Shown piece by piece: positions 17,408-25,834 of a stretch of DNA of 47,899 nucleotides. Position 1 is the first letter of the stretch. Every line of letters starts with the position of its first letter. This DNA is from Saprospiraceae bacterium. Lineage in GTDB: Bacteria; Bacteroidota; Bacteroidia; Chitinophagales; Saprospiraceae. The notes under the pieces were generated by a model. It was given only the letters and a program-made list of their open reading frames with translations, searched no databases and was not told the DNA's origin. The translations under genes were made by a program, and so were the position numbers. Where the stretch lies: the NCBI GenBank assembly GCA_020630735.1, contig JAHDIP010000017.1, positions 1 through 47,899 on the forward strand, written 5' to 3'.

Positions 17408-20400
17408 ATGAATTCTTATAAACAATTAAGAAAAATAGCTGGCTGGTCGGTCTTTGCCATTGCTTTGGTCGTCTTTTACTTTTCTGCTGAACGAGTAGGA
17501 AGTTTGTGGGATTGTGGTGAGTTTATCACAGGAGCATTAAAACTTCAAGTTGTTCACCCACCTGGAGCAGCTATCTTTTTATTAATCGGTCGTGTATTTA
17601 CCTTCTTGGCACAAACCTTTTCAGATAATCCTGAAAATATTTCTTTTGCAGTCAATATGCTGTCGGGAATATGCACTGCATTTACAGCAATGTTTATTTG
17701 TTGGGTAACTATTATTTTAGGGCGAATGGCTTTGGTGGGAAGAGATGGTGAACCAGATACTAGCCAATCTATTGCTTTAGCTGGTGCTGGAGTTGTTGCA
17801 GGATTGTCCACGGCTTTTTGTACTTCTATTTGGTTTTCGGCAGTAGAGGGAGAAGTATATGCGATGTCTACTTTCTTTACAGCTCTTACACTTTGGGCTG
17901 TCATTAAGTGGTATGAATTGCCAGATACTAAAAAGGCAGATCGTTGGTTATTATTTGCGGTATATTCTGCTGGGCTTTCAATAGGTGTTCACTTATTAAG
18001 TATTTTGACATTTCCAGCGTTAGCACTTTTATACTATTTCAAAAAGTATAAGGAGCATACCTTGATAGGGATGGGACTAGCAGCAGCGGCAGGTGTTGGT
18101 ATAATTGTTTTTATTCAAAAAATTGTAATTGTAGGTATTCCAACCTTATGGAGTCAATTAGAATTACTGATGGTGAATAGTTTTGGCTTGCCTTTCCATA
18201 GCGGTATTTTTCCATTAGTATTGATTATTGCAGGTATTTTTGCTTTTGGTCTTCGCCTTGCACATACGAGGAACAGTGCCTTAATTCAAAATTTAGTGAT
18301 TGGAGCTTTTTTGATCGTAATTGGTTTTTCAACGATAGGTGTTGTTGTTATTCGAGCAAATGCTAATACGCCAATTAATATGAACAATCCTAGTGATCCG
18401 ATGCGTCTGATTCCTTACTTGAATCGTGAACAATACGGAGAGCGTGCCTTAGTAAGAGGACCTTACTATGATGCAAAACCTGTTGACTCTAAAGTAACTA
18501 AACGTTACGGTCAAGTAAAGAGAAAATTAGCGAATGGTAAAACGAAAGATGTATATGAAATAGTAGATCATAAGGTTTCGTATGTTTATAACAATAGAGA
18601 TAAAATGCTCTTCCCGCGATTGGGAGATTACTCGCAAGGGCGACCCGCTTTATACAAACGCTGGATTGATCGTAAATCAGGAAAACCTAGCTTTGGGGAT
18701 AATATAAGTTTCTTATTTAATTATCAACTGGGCTGGATGTATTGGCGCTACTTTATGTGGAACTTTGCAGGGCGGCAAAATGGTGACCAAGGCTTTTACT
18801 CTTGGGATGTATCGAGTGGTCATTGGTTATCAGGCATCGGACCATATGATAGTGCTCGACTGTATAACCAAACCGAAATGCCCGAGTCGATGCTAAAGCA
18901 TAAGGCTCGAAATAAGTATTATATGCTACCATTCTTATTTGGTTTGCTTGGTTTGTTTTTCCATTTGAAGAGTAGACCTAAAGATTTTATTGGTCTATTG
19001 ACACTTTTTATAATAACGGGTATTGGTATTATTATATATTCAAACCAACCACCGAATGAACCCCGGGAGCGGGATTACGTACTCGTAGGTTCCTTCTTTA
19101 CCTATTGTATTTGGATAGGAATGGGGGTATTAGCTTTATTCCAATTATTGCGAGAACGGCTAAATTTTGGAAGTAATATTGCTGCTCCATTGGCATCGGT
19201 AGTTGTTTTATCAGCACCACTTATTATGGGCTTTCAAAATTTTGACGACCATAGTCGTATGCACCATACAGGAGCTCGTGACTATGCAAGCAATTTCTTA
19301 GAATCTTGCGATCCAAATGCGATTATTTTTACTTATGGAGATAATGATACTTATCCTCTTTGGTATGCTCAAGAAGTAGAAGGTATCCGAACGGATGTGC
19401 GGGTAGTTAACTTAAGTCTTATAGCAGTGGATTGGTATATTGATCAACTGCGTAGAAAGGTAAATGATTCTCCTCCGTTGAAAATGACTATTGGTGCTGA
19501 AGCTATAAGAGGATTCAAACGAAATCAAATTCCGTTTTATAATCCAGGAGGTAAAGACCCTGGAGAGATAGCCTTGAAAGATGCTCTTCGTTTTATTGGT
19601 GAAGATCACCCATTGGCTTATGGAGCTAATCGTAAATTAGAAAGTTATTTGCCATCACAAAATTTATATATTCCTGTAAACAAACAGAAGCTTATTTCTA
19701 CAGGTGAGATTAGTCCTACTGATTCTTTAGTTGTTGATAAAATGCGATTCAAAATAAAGAATACTCAATTATTGAAAGGAGATGTAGGAGTGCTTGATAT
19801 CATTGCTTCTAATATTTGGGAGCGACCAATTTATTTTGCAGTTACCTGTCGTCAAGAGTCACTACTTGGTTTAGATGATTATATGCAATTAGAAGGCTTA
19901 AGTTTGAAAATTGTACCTTATAAATCAAAAGGAGATCCGCAATATGGTATGATGGGAAATGGTAGAGTAAACACAGACAAGGTGTACAAAAATATCATGG
20001 AGAAGTACCGTTGGGGGAATTTTGACAAACATGAATTGTACGTTGATCGAAGTTATGGTCCTAGTGTACAGAGTCATCGTGTAGCGATTATGCGGACGAC
20101 TTTAGAAATGGTAAAAAAAGGAGACAACCAAAAAGCAATAGACCTTGTAGAGAAATATTTCGAAGGCTTCCCTCATATGAATTTTCCGTATGATTATAAT
20201 GCGTATTACATGATTCGTATTTTAATTCAAGCTGGAGCTTACGAAAAAGCTAAGAAGCATATGAAAATTTTAGCTGATGAAACAGCAGACCATCTCAACT
20301 TCTATTATTCACTTGACCCTGATGATTTGGAGTCTGGATTCCAACAAGATTTTGCGCTAGCGATGCGAACGCAACAAGATTTAATATCAGCAGCTAAGCA

Positions 20401-20467
20401 AGCGAAAGATACAGCGTTTGAGAAAGAACTGACAGAATTGTTTAAGCCATATGCACTCAAAAATTAA
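17408..20467 (+). CDS. DUF2723 (TMEM260-like) multi-pass membrane glycosyltransferase
   Basis: The product has 1019 residues. The N-terminal half is a polytopic membrane domain of about a dozen helices. It starts with the DUF2723 hallmark LWDCGEFITGALKLQVVHPPGAAIF (around 33-57), in which an acidic residue in the first outward loop plays the part of the catalytic Asp of GT-C enzymes. It ends with GMGVLALFQLL and VVVLSAPLIMGFQNFDD. The second half (from about 600) is soluble, probably periplasmic, with FTYGDNDTYPLWYAQEVEGIRTDVRVVNLSL and a helical C-terminus. The eukaryotic relative TMEM260 is a protein O-mannosyltransferase; transfer of a lipid-linked sugar to exported protein is inferred here. 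rpiB follows after 11 bp, so the two are probably co-transcribed. Confidence 0.88.
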   Translation: MNSYKQLRKIAGWSVFAIALVVFYFSAERVGSLWDCGEFITGALKLQVVHPPGAAIFLLIGRVFTFLAQTFSDNPENISFAVNMLSGICTAFTAMFICWVTIILGRMALVGRDGEPDTSQSIALAGAGVVAGLSTAFCTSIWFSAVEGEVYAMSTFFTALTLWAVIKWYELPDTKKADRWLLFAVYSAGLSIGVHLLSILTFPALALLYYFKKYKEHTLIGMGLAAAAGVGIIVFIQKIVIVGIPTLWSQLELLMVNSFGLPFHSGIFPLVLIIAGIFAFGLRLAHTRNSALIQNLVIGAFLIVIGFSTIGVVVIRANANTPINMNNPSDPMRLIPYLNREQYGERALVRGPYYDAKPVDSKVTKRYGQVKRKLANGKTKDVYEIVDHKVSYVYNNRDKMLFPRLGDYSQGRPALYKRWIDRKSGKPSFGDNISFLFNYQLGWMYWRYFMWNFAGRQNGDQGFYSWDVSSGHWLSGIGPYDSARLYNQTEMPESMLKHKARNKYYMLPFLFGLLGLFFHLKSRPKDFIGLLTLFIITGIGIIIYSNQPPNEPRERDYVLVGSFFTYCIWIGMGVLALFQLLRERLNFGSNIAAPLASVVVLSAPLIMGFQNFDDHSRMHHTGARDYASNFLESCDPNAIIFTYGDNDTYPLWYAQEVEGIRTDVRVVNLSLIAVDWYIDQLRRKVNDSPPLKMTIGAEAIRGFKRNQIPFYNPGGKDPGEIALKDALRFIGEDHPLAYGANRKLESYLPSQNLYIPVNKQKLISTGEISPTDSLVVDKMRFKIKNTQLLKGDVGVLDIIASNIWERPIYFAVTCRQESLLGLDDYMQLEGLSLKIVPYKSKGDPQYGMMGNGRVNTDKVYKNIMEKYRWGNFDKHELYVDRSYGPSVQSHRVAIMRTTLEMVKKGDNQKAIDLVEKYFEGFPHMNFPYDYNAYYMIRILIQAGAYEKAKKHMKILADETADHLNFYYSLDPDDLESGFQQDFALAMRTQQDLISAAKQAKDTAFEKELTELFKPYALKN

Positions 20468-20478
20468 AGAGAGACACG

Positions 20479-20922
20479 ATGAATAAAACAATTGCTATAG
20501 GAGCAGATCACGCAGGTTTCCCATATAAAGATACCATTATTACTTTTCTGAAATCAGAAGGCTTTGATGTATTAGATATGGGAACAAACTCTGATGCATC
20601 CGTTGATTATCCTGACTTTATTCATCCTGTAGCAGAATGTATTGAGTGTGGAGATGCAGAGACGGGTATCATTATGTGTGGTAGCGGAAACGGGGTAGCT
20701 ATGACGGCTAATAAACATCAAAAAATCCGAGCAGCCATTTCTTGGAATGAGGAGTTAGCGACACTGGCGAGGCAACATAATAATGCTAATGTATTGGCGA
20801 TTCCTGTACGGTTTGTGAGCGAAGAAATGGCTCTGAAAATGGTTGAACAGTTTATTAAAACAGAATTTGAAGGCGGTCGTCATGAGCGTCGAGTTAATAA
20901 AATAAGGATAAGCGGTAAATAA
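20479..20922 (+). CDS. rpiB: Ribose-5-phosphate isomerase B
   Basis: The product has 147 residues of the RpiB/LacAB fold: IAIGADHAGFPYKD at the start, SVDYPDFIHPVAE, the catalytic Cys67 in GIIMCGSGNGVAMTANK, and EGGRHERRVNKI at the end. It interconverts ribose 5-phosphate and ribulose 5-phosphate in the pentose phosphate pathway. The absence of an adjacent sugar operon and the Cys67 context point to RpiB rather than a LacA/LacB subunit. Confidence 0.93.
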   Translation: MNKTIAIGADHAGFPYKDTIITFLKSEGFDVLDMGTNSDASVDYPDFIHPVAECIECGDAETGIIMCGSGNGVAMTANKHQKIRAAISWNEELATLARQHNNANVLAIPVRFVSEEMALKMVEQFIKTEFEGGRHERRVNKIRISGK

Positions 20923-20953
20923 ATTTCGCTTAGTTTTTAGCCCTAATGATTAG

Positions 20954-20989
20954 AATGAATCTTTATGTAAATAAACATAAAGATTCATT
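20954..20989 (+). terminator. Terminator behind rpiB
   Basis: AATGAATCTTTATGT pairs perfectly with ACATAAAGATTCATT (15 bp, 6-base loop) 31 bp after the rpiB stop. The following T-tract is short (TCTGATTT), so efficiency is uncertain. Confidence 0.65.
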
Positions 20990-21038
20990 TCTGATTTATG
21001 TTTAATATTGAAACGATCAGACGTTTCTCAAACTATGA

Positions 21039-22670
21039 ATGATGAAAAAGGTTTTACTATTCTTTGCATTTCTAATGACAGCTCAGGTTGCTTATCTCCA
21101 ATCGGTACCTTCTCGACCAACTAATATTGTTGATGAAATAGATGAAGTTGCTTTAATTGCTGACCCTATCGAATCTATAGCTGCTACTATCACTAGTGCT
21201 GACTTAAAAAAACACTTAACGATACTTGCCTCGGATGAATTCGAAGGGCGCGAGACGGGAACAGAAGGAAATAAAAAGGCGGCACGCTATATTGCTAATC
21301 AATTTGAGCAATTTGGTTTACCAAAAATAGGTGAAGAAGATACCTATTTTCAAAATGTTATTTTCTTGACAGAACGTTGGGATGAAGTAGGAATGAATAT
21401 TAATGATCAGGATTATAAACACCTTTGGACATACTATACGTTTCCGAATTATAACAGTCACCAACCTTCAATTACAGCAGATGAAGTTATATTCTTAGGT
21501 TATGGAATAGATGACGAAAAATATAGCGATTATAAAGGCGTAAATGTAAAAGATAAAGTACTATTGGTTTATCCAGGTGAGCCTGTTAATAAAGACAGTA
21601 TTTCGTGGGTGACGAAAAGCAAAAAACAATCAGAATGGTCTTATGACTTTATGAAAAAATTTAAAGCTGCAAAGAAACATGGTGCTAAAGCAATTTTGAT
21701 TATTGATCATAATTTACAGAAAAACCTTAACCAATTCAGAAGCTACTTATTAAGCCCACAATTGACGCTTGGAAAAGGAGAAGAACCTGAATTGAACTTT
21801 GCAAATAATGTTTTCATTTCTTCAGATATTGCAAAAACGATTATCGGAGACCAGTTTAAAAAAATAGTAAAAGCTCGAAAGTGCATTCAGAAAAAAGGAC
21901 GTTCTAAAAGTGTAAAACTTCCGTGTAAATTTTCACTTGTACAAAAGAAAAATACGAGCAAGCTTGTTGGCGAAAATGTACTTGGTTATATCGAAGGTTC
22001 TGATCCTCAAATGAAAGATGAAGTGGTTATCGTTACTGCTCATTATGACCACTTAGGTAAGCGAGGTTCTGGAATTTATAACGGTGCCGATGATAATGGC
22101 TCAGGTACATCAACTGTACTGGAAGTGGCTCAAGCGTTAGCCGAAGCAAAAAAACAAGGTTTAGGTCCACGTCGTAGTGTTTTGGTAATGCCTGTAACTG
22201 GAGAAGAAAAAGGACTTTTAGGTTCACAGTTTTATACAGAAAAACCAGTATTCCCTATCGCTAATACTGTCGCTAATATTAATGTCGATATGGTCGGGCG
22301 TGTAGATGAAAAATATAAGGATAATCCGAACTATATCTATGTAATCGGTTCCAATCGTTTAAGTACAGAACTACATGAAATAAATGAAACAGCTAATAAA
22401 GAATATACTAATTTGGTATTAGATTATACTTACAATGCGGAAGATGATCCTAACCGATATTATTATCGTTCGGATCATTATAACTTTGCTTCAAAAGGAA
22501 TACCTGCTATATTTTATTTCAACGGAACTCACAAAGATTATCACCGTACTTCTGATACAGTCGAAAAGATTAATTTTGAAAAAATGGAGATTATCGCCAA
22601 ACTTGTTTTTCATACAACTTGGGAACTAGCCAATAGAGATAAACGAATAGAAGTAGATGTGAAACAGTAA
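21039..22670 (+). CDS. Secreted M28-family zinc aminopeptidase with inserted PA domain
   Basis: The product has 543 residues. A signal peptide (MMKKVLLFFAFLMTAQVAY) precedes the M28 fold, which is interrupted by a protease-associated region (about 125-285, including VKDKVLLVYPGEPVN). The zinc ligands are visible: His335 in VTAHYDHLG, the bridging Asp in NGADDNGSGTS (351-352), the general base and ligand in TGEEKGLLGS (389-390), Asp in NVDMVGR, and His in YYRSDHYNFASKGIPAIF. It would trim N-terminal residues from peptides in the periplasm or outside the cell. There is no type IX sorting domain at its C-terminus. Confidence 0.9.
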   Translation: MMKKVLLFFAFLMTAQVAYLQSVPSRPTNIVDEIDEVALIADPIESIAATITSADLKKHLTILASDEFEGRETGTEGNKKAARYIANQFEQFGLPKIGEEDTYFQNVIFLTERWDEVGMNINDQDYKHLWTYYTFPNYNSHQPSITADEVIFLGYGIDDEKYSDYKGVNVKDKVLLVYPGEPVNKDSISWVTKSKKQSEWSYDFMKKFKAAKKHGAKAILIIDHNLQKNLNQFRSYLLSPQLTLGKGEEPELNFANNVFISSDIAKTIIGDQFKKIVKARKCIQKKGRSKSVKLPCKFSLVQKKNTSKLVGENVLGYIEGSDPQMKDEVVIVTAHYDHLGKRGSGIYNGADDNGSGTSTVLEVAQALAEAKKQGLGPRRSVLVMPVTGEEKGLLGSQFYTEKPVFPIANTVANINVDMVGRVDEKYKDNPNYIYVIGSNRLSTELHEINETANKEYTNLVLDYTYNAEDDPNRYYYRSDHYNFASKGIPAIFYFNGTHKDYHRTSDTVEKINFEKMEIIAKLVFHTTWELANRDKRIEVDVKQ

Positions 22671-22688
22671 AGTAGTGGTATCGCTTAA

Positions 22689-22735
22689 AACAAAAAATGG
22701 TCAATCGAAATATATTCGATTGACCATTTTTTGTT
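22689..22735. terminator. Bidirectional terminator behind the M28 peptidase
   Basis: A perfect 21-bp stem runs from 22689-22709 to 22715-22735 around ATATA, with core ATGGTCAATCG and A/T-rich base giving T-tracts on both strands. It would stop the peptidase transcript and also any minus-strand RNA from the structured block to its right. Confidence 0.9.
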
Positions 22736-22757
22736 CCTTCAAAAAGAAGAAAAAAAA

Positions 22758-22806
22758 GGTGAGATAAGGACCAGTTTTACCCCCCAATAAACTGGTCTTA
22801 CTCACC
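22758..22806. repeat. Stem-loop A of the paired G6/C6 hairpins
   Basis: GGTGAG (22758-22763) pairs with CTCACC (22801-22806), and GACCAGTTT with AAACTGGTC. The loop on the plus strand is TACCCCCCAATA (C6 at 22780-22785). The core is almost identical to stem-loop B, while the outer stem differs and stays complementary. Confidence 0.8.
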
Positions 22807-22925
22807 ACTTAAGGCCACTTCTGACCTAAAGATTTTTGCATATTTATCCCTTCACGATACTGATTCACACAGTGGGGGGAATCATACGGGGGGTAGCAAA
22901 AATCATTTTTTAAAGTTCTTTAGTT

Positions 22926-22976
22926 AAGAGAGTATAAGACCAGTTTTACCCCCCAATAAACTGGTCTCACTCTCTT
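22926..22976. repeat. Stem-loop B of the paired G6/C6 hairpins
   Basis: AAGAGAGT (22926-22933) pairs with ACTCTCTT (22969-22976), and GACCAGTTT with AAACTGGTC. The loop C6 is at 22949-22954. It has the same core and loop as stem-loop A but a different outer stem, a compensatory difference on both arms. Confidence 0.8.
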
Positions 22977-23136
22977 TATAAGACCTTTCGGTCTTATTAT
23001 CTTCAGCCTCCTAAAAGGCATTGCTTCAATTTAATATCGGGGGGATATTCTTTATGAAAAGAGAATAAATAAGTATTCTTTTATAGCTTATAATTGTTTT
23101 CTCATTTCTATTTAAGTATATCCAAGAACTATGCCA

Positions 23137-23388
23137 TTAAGAAAAAACAACATCTGTTGAAACTGCTTCTTTTGTACTTGCTATAGTTACGTCAGATCCC
23201 GATGCTTTAGCAATAGAAAGTTGCTTAAGCATGTTCTTATATTCATTATAATCAGTAAAATTTCCACAAGAAATGATCTCCTTATTAACATCTTCTACAA
23301 AGACCTGAAAGCACAAGTGATCTCCTTTATAGAAGAACTTGTAAAAGCACTTTTTGATCATTGATCCGTTTATAATAGTATCATTCAT
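23137..23388 (-). CDS. Small protein of unknown function
   Basis: I start it at the ATG at 23388 (83 residues); the open frame extends to a TTG at 23409. The sequence (MNDTIINGSMIKKCFYKFFY at the start, then DHLCFQVFVEDVNKEI and DYNEYKNMLKQLSIAKASG) suggests a short alpha/beta cytoplasmic protein. I do not recognise a family. It is the nearest gene upstream of the candidate structured RNA on the same strand, so the RNA could be its 3' untranslated region. The start lies next to the inverted repeat at 23391-23418. Confidence 0.55.
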   Translation of the reverse strand: MNDTIINGSMIKKCFYKFFYKGDHLCFQVFVEDVNKEIISCGNFTDYNEYKNMLKQLSIAKASGSDVTIASTKEAVSTDVVFS

Positions 23389-23390
23389 TA

Positions 23391-23418
23391 TAGTAGTATT
23401 TAAGAACAAATACTATTA
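23391..23418. promoter_or_regulatory. Inverted repeat at the start of the small gene
   Basis: TAGTAGTATTT (23391-23401) and AAATACTATTA (23408-23418) are complementary with one mismatch, just upstream of the chosen ATG. This could be an operator or a leader hairpin. Between it and htpG (23419-23668) I see only the candidate sigma-54-like site. Confidence 0.4.
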
Positions 23419-23528
23419 AGCAAGAATGAAGCCATTCTATTTGTAAAATAAATATTATTTAAAATAAAATATGTTTTAGTAATTTTTGACAGTATAAATA
23501 GCCTTCGAAAATGGTTTATTCCGTCATT

Positions 23529-23545
23529 TTGGCAGAAAAAAGGCA
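23529..23545 (+). promoter_or_regulatory. Possible sigma-54-type (-24/-12) promoter upstream of htpG
   Basis: TTGGCAGAAAAAAGGCA has GG (23531-23532) and GC (23543-23544) separated by exactly 10 bases, and a TTGGCA -24 block. The -12 block lacks the usual TTGC. It lies 124 bp before the htpG start. Short motifs of this kind occur by chance. Confidence 0.25.
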
Positions 23546-23668
23546 ATGGCATAGCATTTGAAAAATGAATAAATACAAACGTTTGAGCTTTAGGTTAGTT
23601 ATAAACTGCCAAATTGCCAATAGTTGAAAAAATATTTTTAAATAATTATTAAAACAAAAAATAGGAAC

Positions 23669-25531
23669 ATGCAAAAAGGTAATATTTCTGTACAAACGGA
23701 GAATATTTTCCCGATTATCAAAAAATTTCTTTATTCAGATCAAGAAATCTTTTTACGTGAGTTAATTTCTAATGCAGTAGATGCTACCTCAAAACTCAAA
23801 ACGTTATCTTCTAGAGGCGATTATAAGGGCGAACTAGGTGATACGAAAATTGAAGTAATTCTAGATAAAGAGCAAAAGACACTGACGATAAAGGATAAAG
23901 GGATCGGAATGACGGAGAGCGAAGTAGAAAAATACTTAAACCAAGTGGCTTTCTCTAGTGCTGAAGATTTTATTAAGAAATACAAAGACGAAGCTAGTAT
24001 CATTGGGCACTTTGGTCTAGGATTTTATTCTGCCTTTATGGTAGCTGAAAAAGTAGAAGTTAGAACGAAGTCGTATAAAAAAAGCGCTGGAGTAACGTGG
24101 ATATGTAGTGGAGATCCTGAGTATACGATCGAAAAGAATGATAAAAAAGATCGTGGTACTGAGATTATACTTCATGTATCTGACGATGCTGTAGAGTATT
24201 TAGAGCAAGGAAGAATCAATGAGTTGCTGACTAAATATTGTAAGTTTTTACCTGTAGAAATAAAGTTTGGTACGAAGACAGAAACTGTCTACGAAGGAGA
24301 AGGAGATGATAAAGAAGCAAAAGAGCATGAGATTGATAACATTATCAATAATACAATGCCTGCTTGGAAGAAGTCTCCACGTAGTCTAAAGGATGATGAT
24401 TATAAAGCATTTTACAATGAGCTTTATCCGTTTAGTCAACCACCATTATTTTGGATACACCTTAATATAGACTTTCCATTTAATCTAACAGGGATTTTAT
24501 ACTTTCCAAAATTGAACAATAGTGTTGAGGTTCAAAAAAATAAAATCCAGTTATATAGCAATCAAGTATTTGTAACGGATGATGTGAAAGCAATTGTTCC
24601 TGAATTTTTAACCTTATTGCATGGTGTTATTGATTCTCCAGATATTCCGTTGAATGTTTCTAGAAGTTACTTACAAAGTGACCAAAATGTTAAGAAGATT
24701 TCTAGCTATATCACTAAGAAGGTAGCCGAAAAGCTAAATAATTTATTTAAGAAGAAGCGTGATGAATTTGAAGAGAAATGGCAAGACTTAAGTGTATTTG
24801 TGAAGTATGGAATGCTTTCGGAAGAAAAATTCCATGATAAGGCTGTAAAGTTTGCGATGCTTAAAAACGTTGAAGGAAAATTAGCTACTATTGAGGAATA
24901 CAAAGAGAAAATAAAAGCAACTCAAACCGACAAACATGGCAAGATTGTCATGTTGTATACAAATAATGTAAACGAGCACTATAGCTTTATCGAATCGGCT
25001 AAAAATAAAGGATACGATGTTTTAGAAATGGATACAGTAATAGATAATCACTTCGTTCAACATCTAGAACACAAATTGGGCGATGTTACTTTTGTACGTG
25101 TCGATTCGGATACTCCTGATAATTTGGTGCAGAAAGATGAAGTAGTGGAGTCGGTACTGAATGAAAAAGAAGAAACAAAAGTGAAGGAAATTTTTGAGGC
25201 TCAAATGCCTGCAGCAGGAGCTTCAATTATGTTGAAGCCACTATCGCCTGATGATCAACCAGTAATTATTACTCGTCCAGAGTTTATGCGTCGAATGAAA
25301 GAAATGCAAGCCCTTCAGGGAATGTCATTTGGTGATATGCCAGATTCGTACAATGTAGTTATTAATACAAACCATGAATTAGTAGCGAATAAATTACTGA
25401 AAATGAAGAGTAAAGAAAAGAAAGATGACTTCGCGAAGTATCTATATGAGTTAGCGATGCTAAACCAAGGTATGCTAAAAGGAGCTGACTTAACAGCCTT
25501 TATCAATCGAAGTATAAACTTTTTAAAATAA
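23669..25531 (+). CDS. htpG: Molecular chaperone HtpG (Hsp90 family)
   Basis: The product has 620 residues. The N-terminal GHKL ATPase domain has FLRELISNAVDATSKL (catalytic Glu and Mg-binding Asn), IKDKGIGMTESEVE, and IGHFGLGFYSAFMVAEKV (lid and G-box). The middle domain has GILYFPKLNNSVEVQKNKIQLYSNQVFVTDD and SPDIPLNVSRSYLQSD with the conserved catalytic-loop Arg. The C-terminal dimerisation domain ends LTAFINRSINFL. There is no MEEVD tail, as in all bacterial forms. It assists folding of client proteins in the cytoplasm. It is a single-gene unit. Confidence 0.97.
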   Translation: MQKGNISVQTENIFPIIKKFLYSDQEIFLRELISNAVDATSKLKTLSSRGDYKGELGDTKIEVILDKEQKTLTIKDKGIGMTESEVEKYLNQVAFSSAEDFIKKYKDEASIIGHFGLGFYSAFMVAEKVEVRTKSYKKSAGVTWICSGDPEYTIEKNDKKDRGTEIILHVSDDAVEYLEQGRINELLTKYCKFLPVEIKFGTKTETVYEGEGDDKEAKEHEIDNIINNTMPAWKKSPRSLKDDDYKAFYNELYPFSQPPLFWIHLNIDFPFNLTGILYFPKLNNSVEVQKNKIQLYSNQVFVTDDVKAIVPEFLTLLHGVIDSPDIPLNVSRSYLQSDQNVKKISSYITKKVAEKLNNLFKKKRDEFEEKWQDLSVFVKYGMLSEEKFHDKAVKFAMLKNVEGKLATIEEYKEKIKATQTDKHGKIVMLYTNNVNEHYSFIESAKNKGYDVLEMDTVIDNHFVQHLEHKLGDVTFVRVDSDTPDNLVQKDEVVESVLNEKEETKVKEIFEAQMPAAGASIMLKPLSPDDQPVIITRPEFMRRMKEMQALQGMSFGDMPDSYNVVINTNHELVANKLLKMKSKEKKDDFAKYLYELAMLNQGMLKGADLTAFINRSINFLK

Positions 25532-25545
25532 ACGCATAGTTTCTA

Positions 25546-25824
25546 TTACAAAAGCGGTCGTTCTGATTGAAGTTGTTTAAGAATGTGTTCTGTTTTTAGT
25601 TGTAAGTGCTTGATTTTTAAGACAAAGCTCCTTTTCTTTTGTGTAGCCTTAGCTACAGAAATTAAAATAGCTGAAGTGAATGAGCGTTCCTATTAGGTCG
25701 AGTACGATAGTACTCGAAGCGAATGAACCGCAAAAGCGGTTGGGATTGCCCTAAATCAATGACTTGCAAATAAACCATCAATTCATTTTTAAACAACTTC
25801 ATTATTAGGATGACCGCTTTTTTA
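25546..25824. mobile_element. MITE-like element (family B) with ~36-bp imperfect terminal inverted repeats
   Basis: The left arm AAAGCGGTCGTTCTGATTG (from 25551) and AAGTTGTTTAAGAATG (to 25585) is repeated inverted at 25784-25820, with a few substitutions and a 2-bp length difference. The element is about 273 bp, flanked by TTA on both sides (25546-25548 and 25822-25824), and contains internal hairpins (TCGAGTAC/GTACTCGA; AACCGC/GCGGTT; GTAGC/GCTAC) but no coding frame. It fills the space after htpG. No second copy is in this window. Confidence 0.7.
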
Positions 25825-25834
25825 TAAACGTATT

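Larger units (their letters stand above)
22741..23049 (-). ncRNA. Candidate structured RNA with two covarying G6-loop hairpins and three C6 segments
   Basis: Read on the minus strand from 23049 the block contains, in order: AATATC-CCCCC-GATATT (23033-23049); a hairpin ATAAGACC-GAAA-GGTCTTAT (22978-22997) closed by a GNRA tetraloop; a long stem-loop (22926-22976) with loop ATTGGGGGGTA; a TACCCCCCGTA segment (22886-22896); a stem TGATTC/GAATCA (22861-22884) with C5 in its loop; a short stem (22809-22829); and a second long stem-loop (22758-22806) with the same G6 loop, followed by TTTTTTTCTTCTTTTT. GGGGGGTA of the loops is exactly complementary to the TACCCCCC segment, so loop-loop pairing is possible. 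The tetraloop and T-tract favour the minus strand. No coding frame of note is present. The function is unknown. Confidence 0.6.

Noticed and set aside
22741-23049. CRISPR-like array or tandem repeat
   Set aside because: There are only two copies of the hairpin, about 170 bp apart, with inverted symmetry inside each and no spacer-repeat periodicity.
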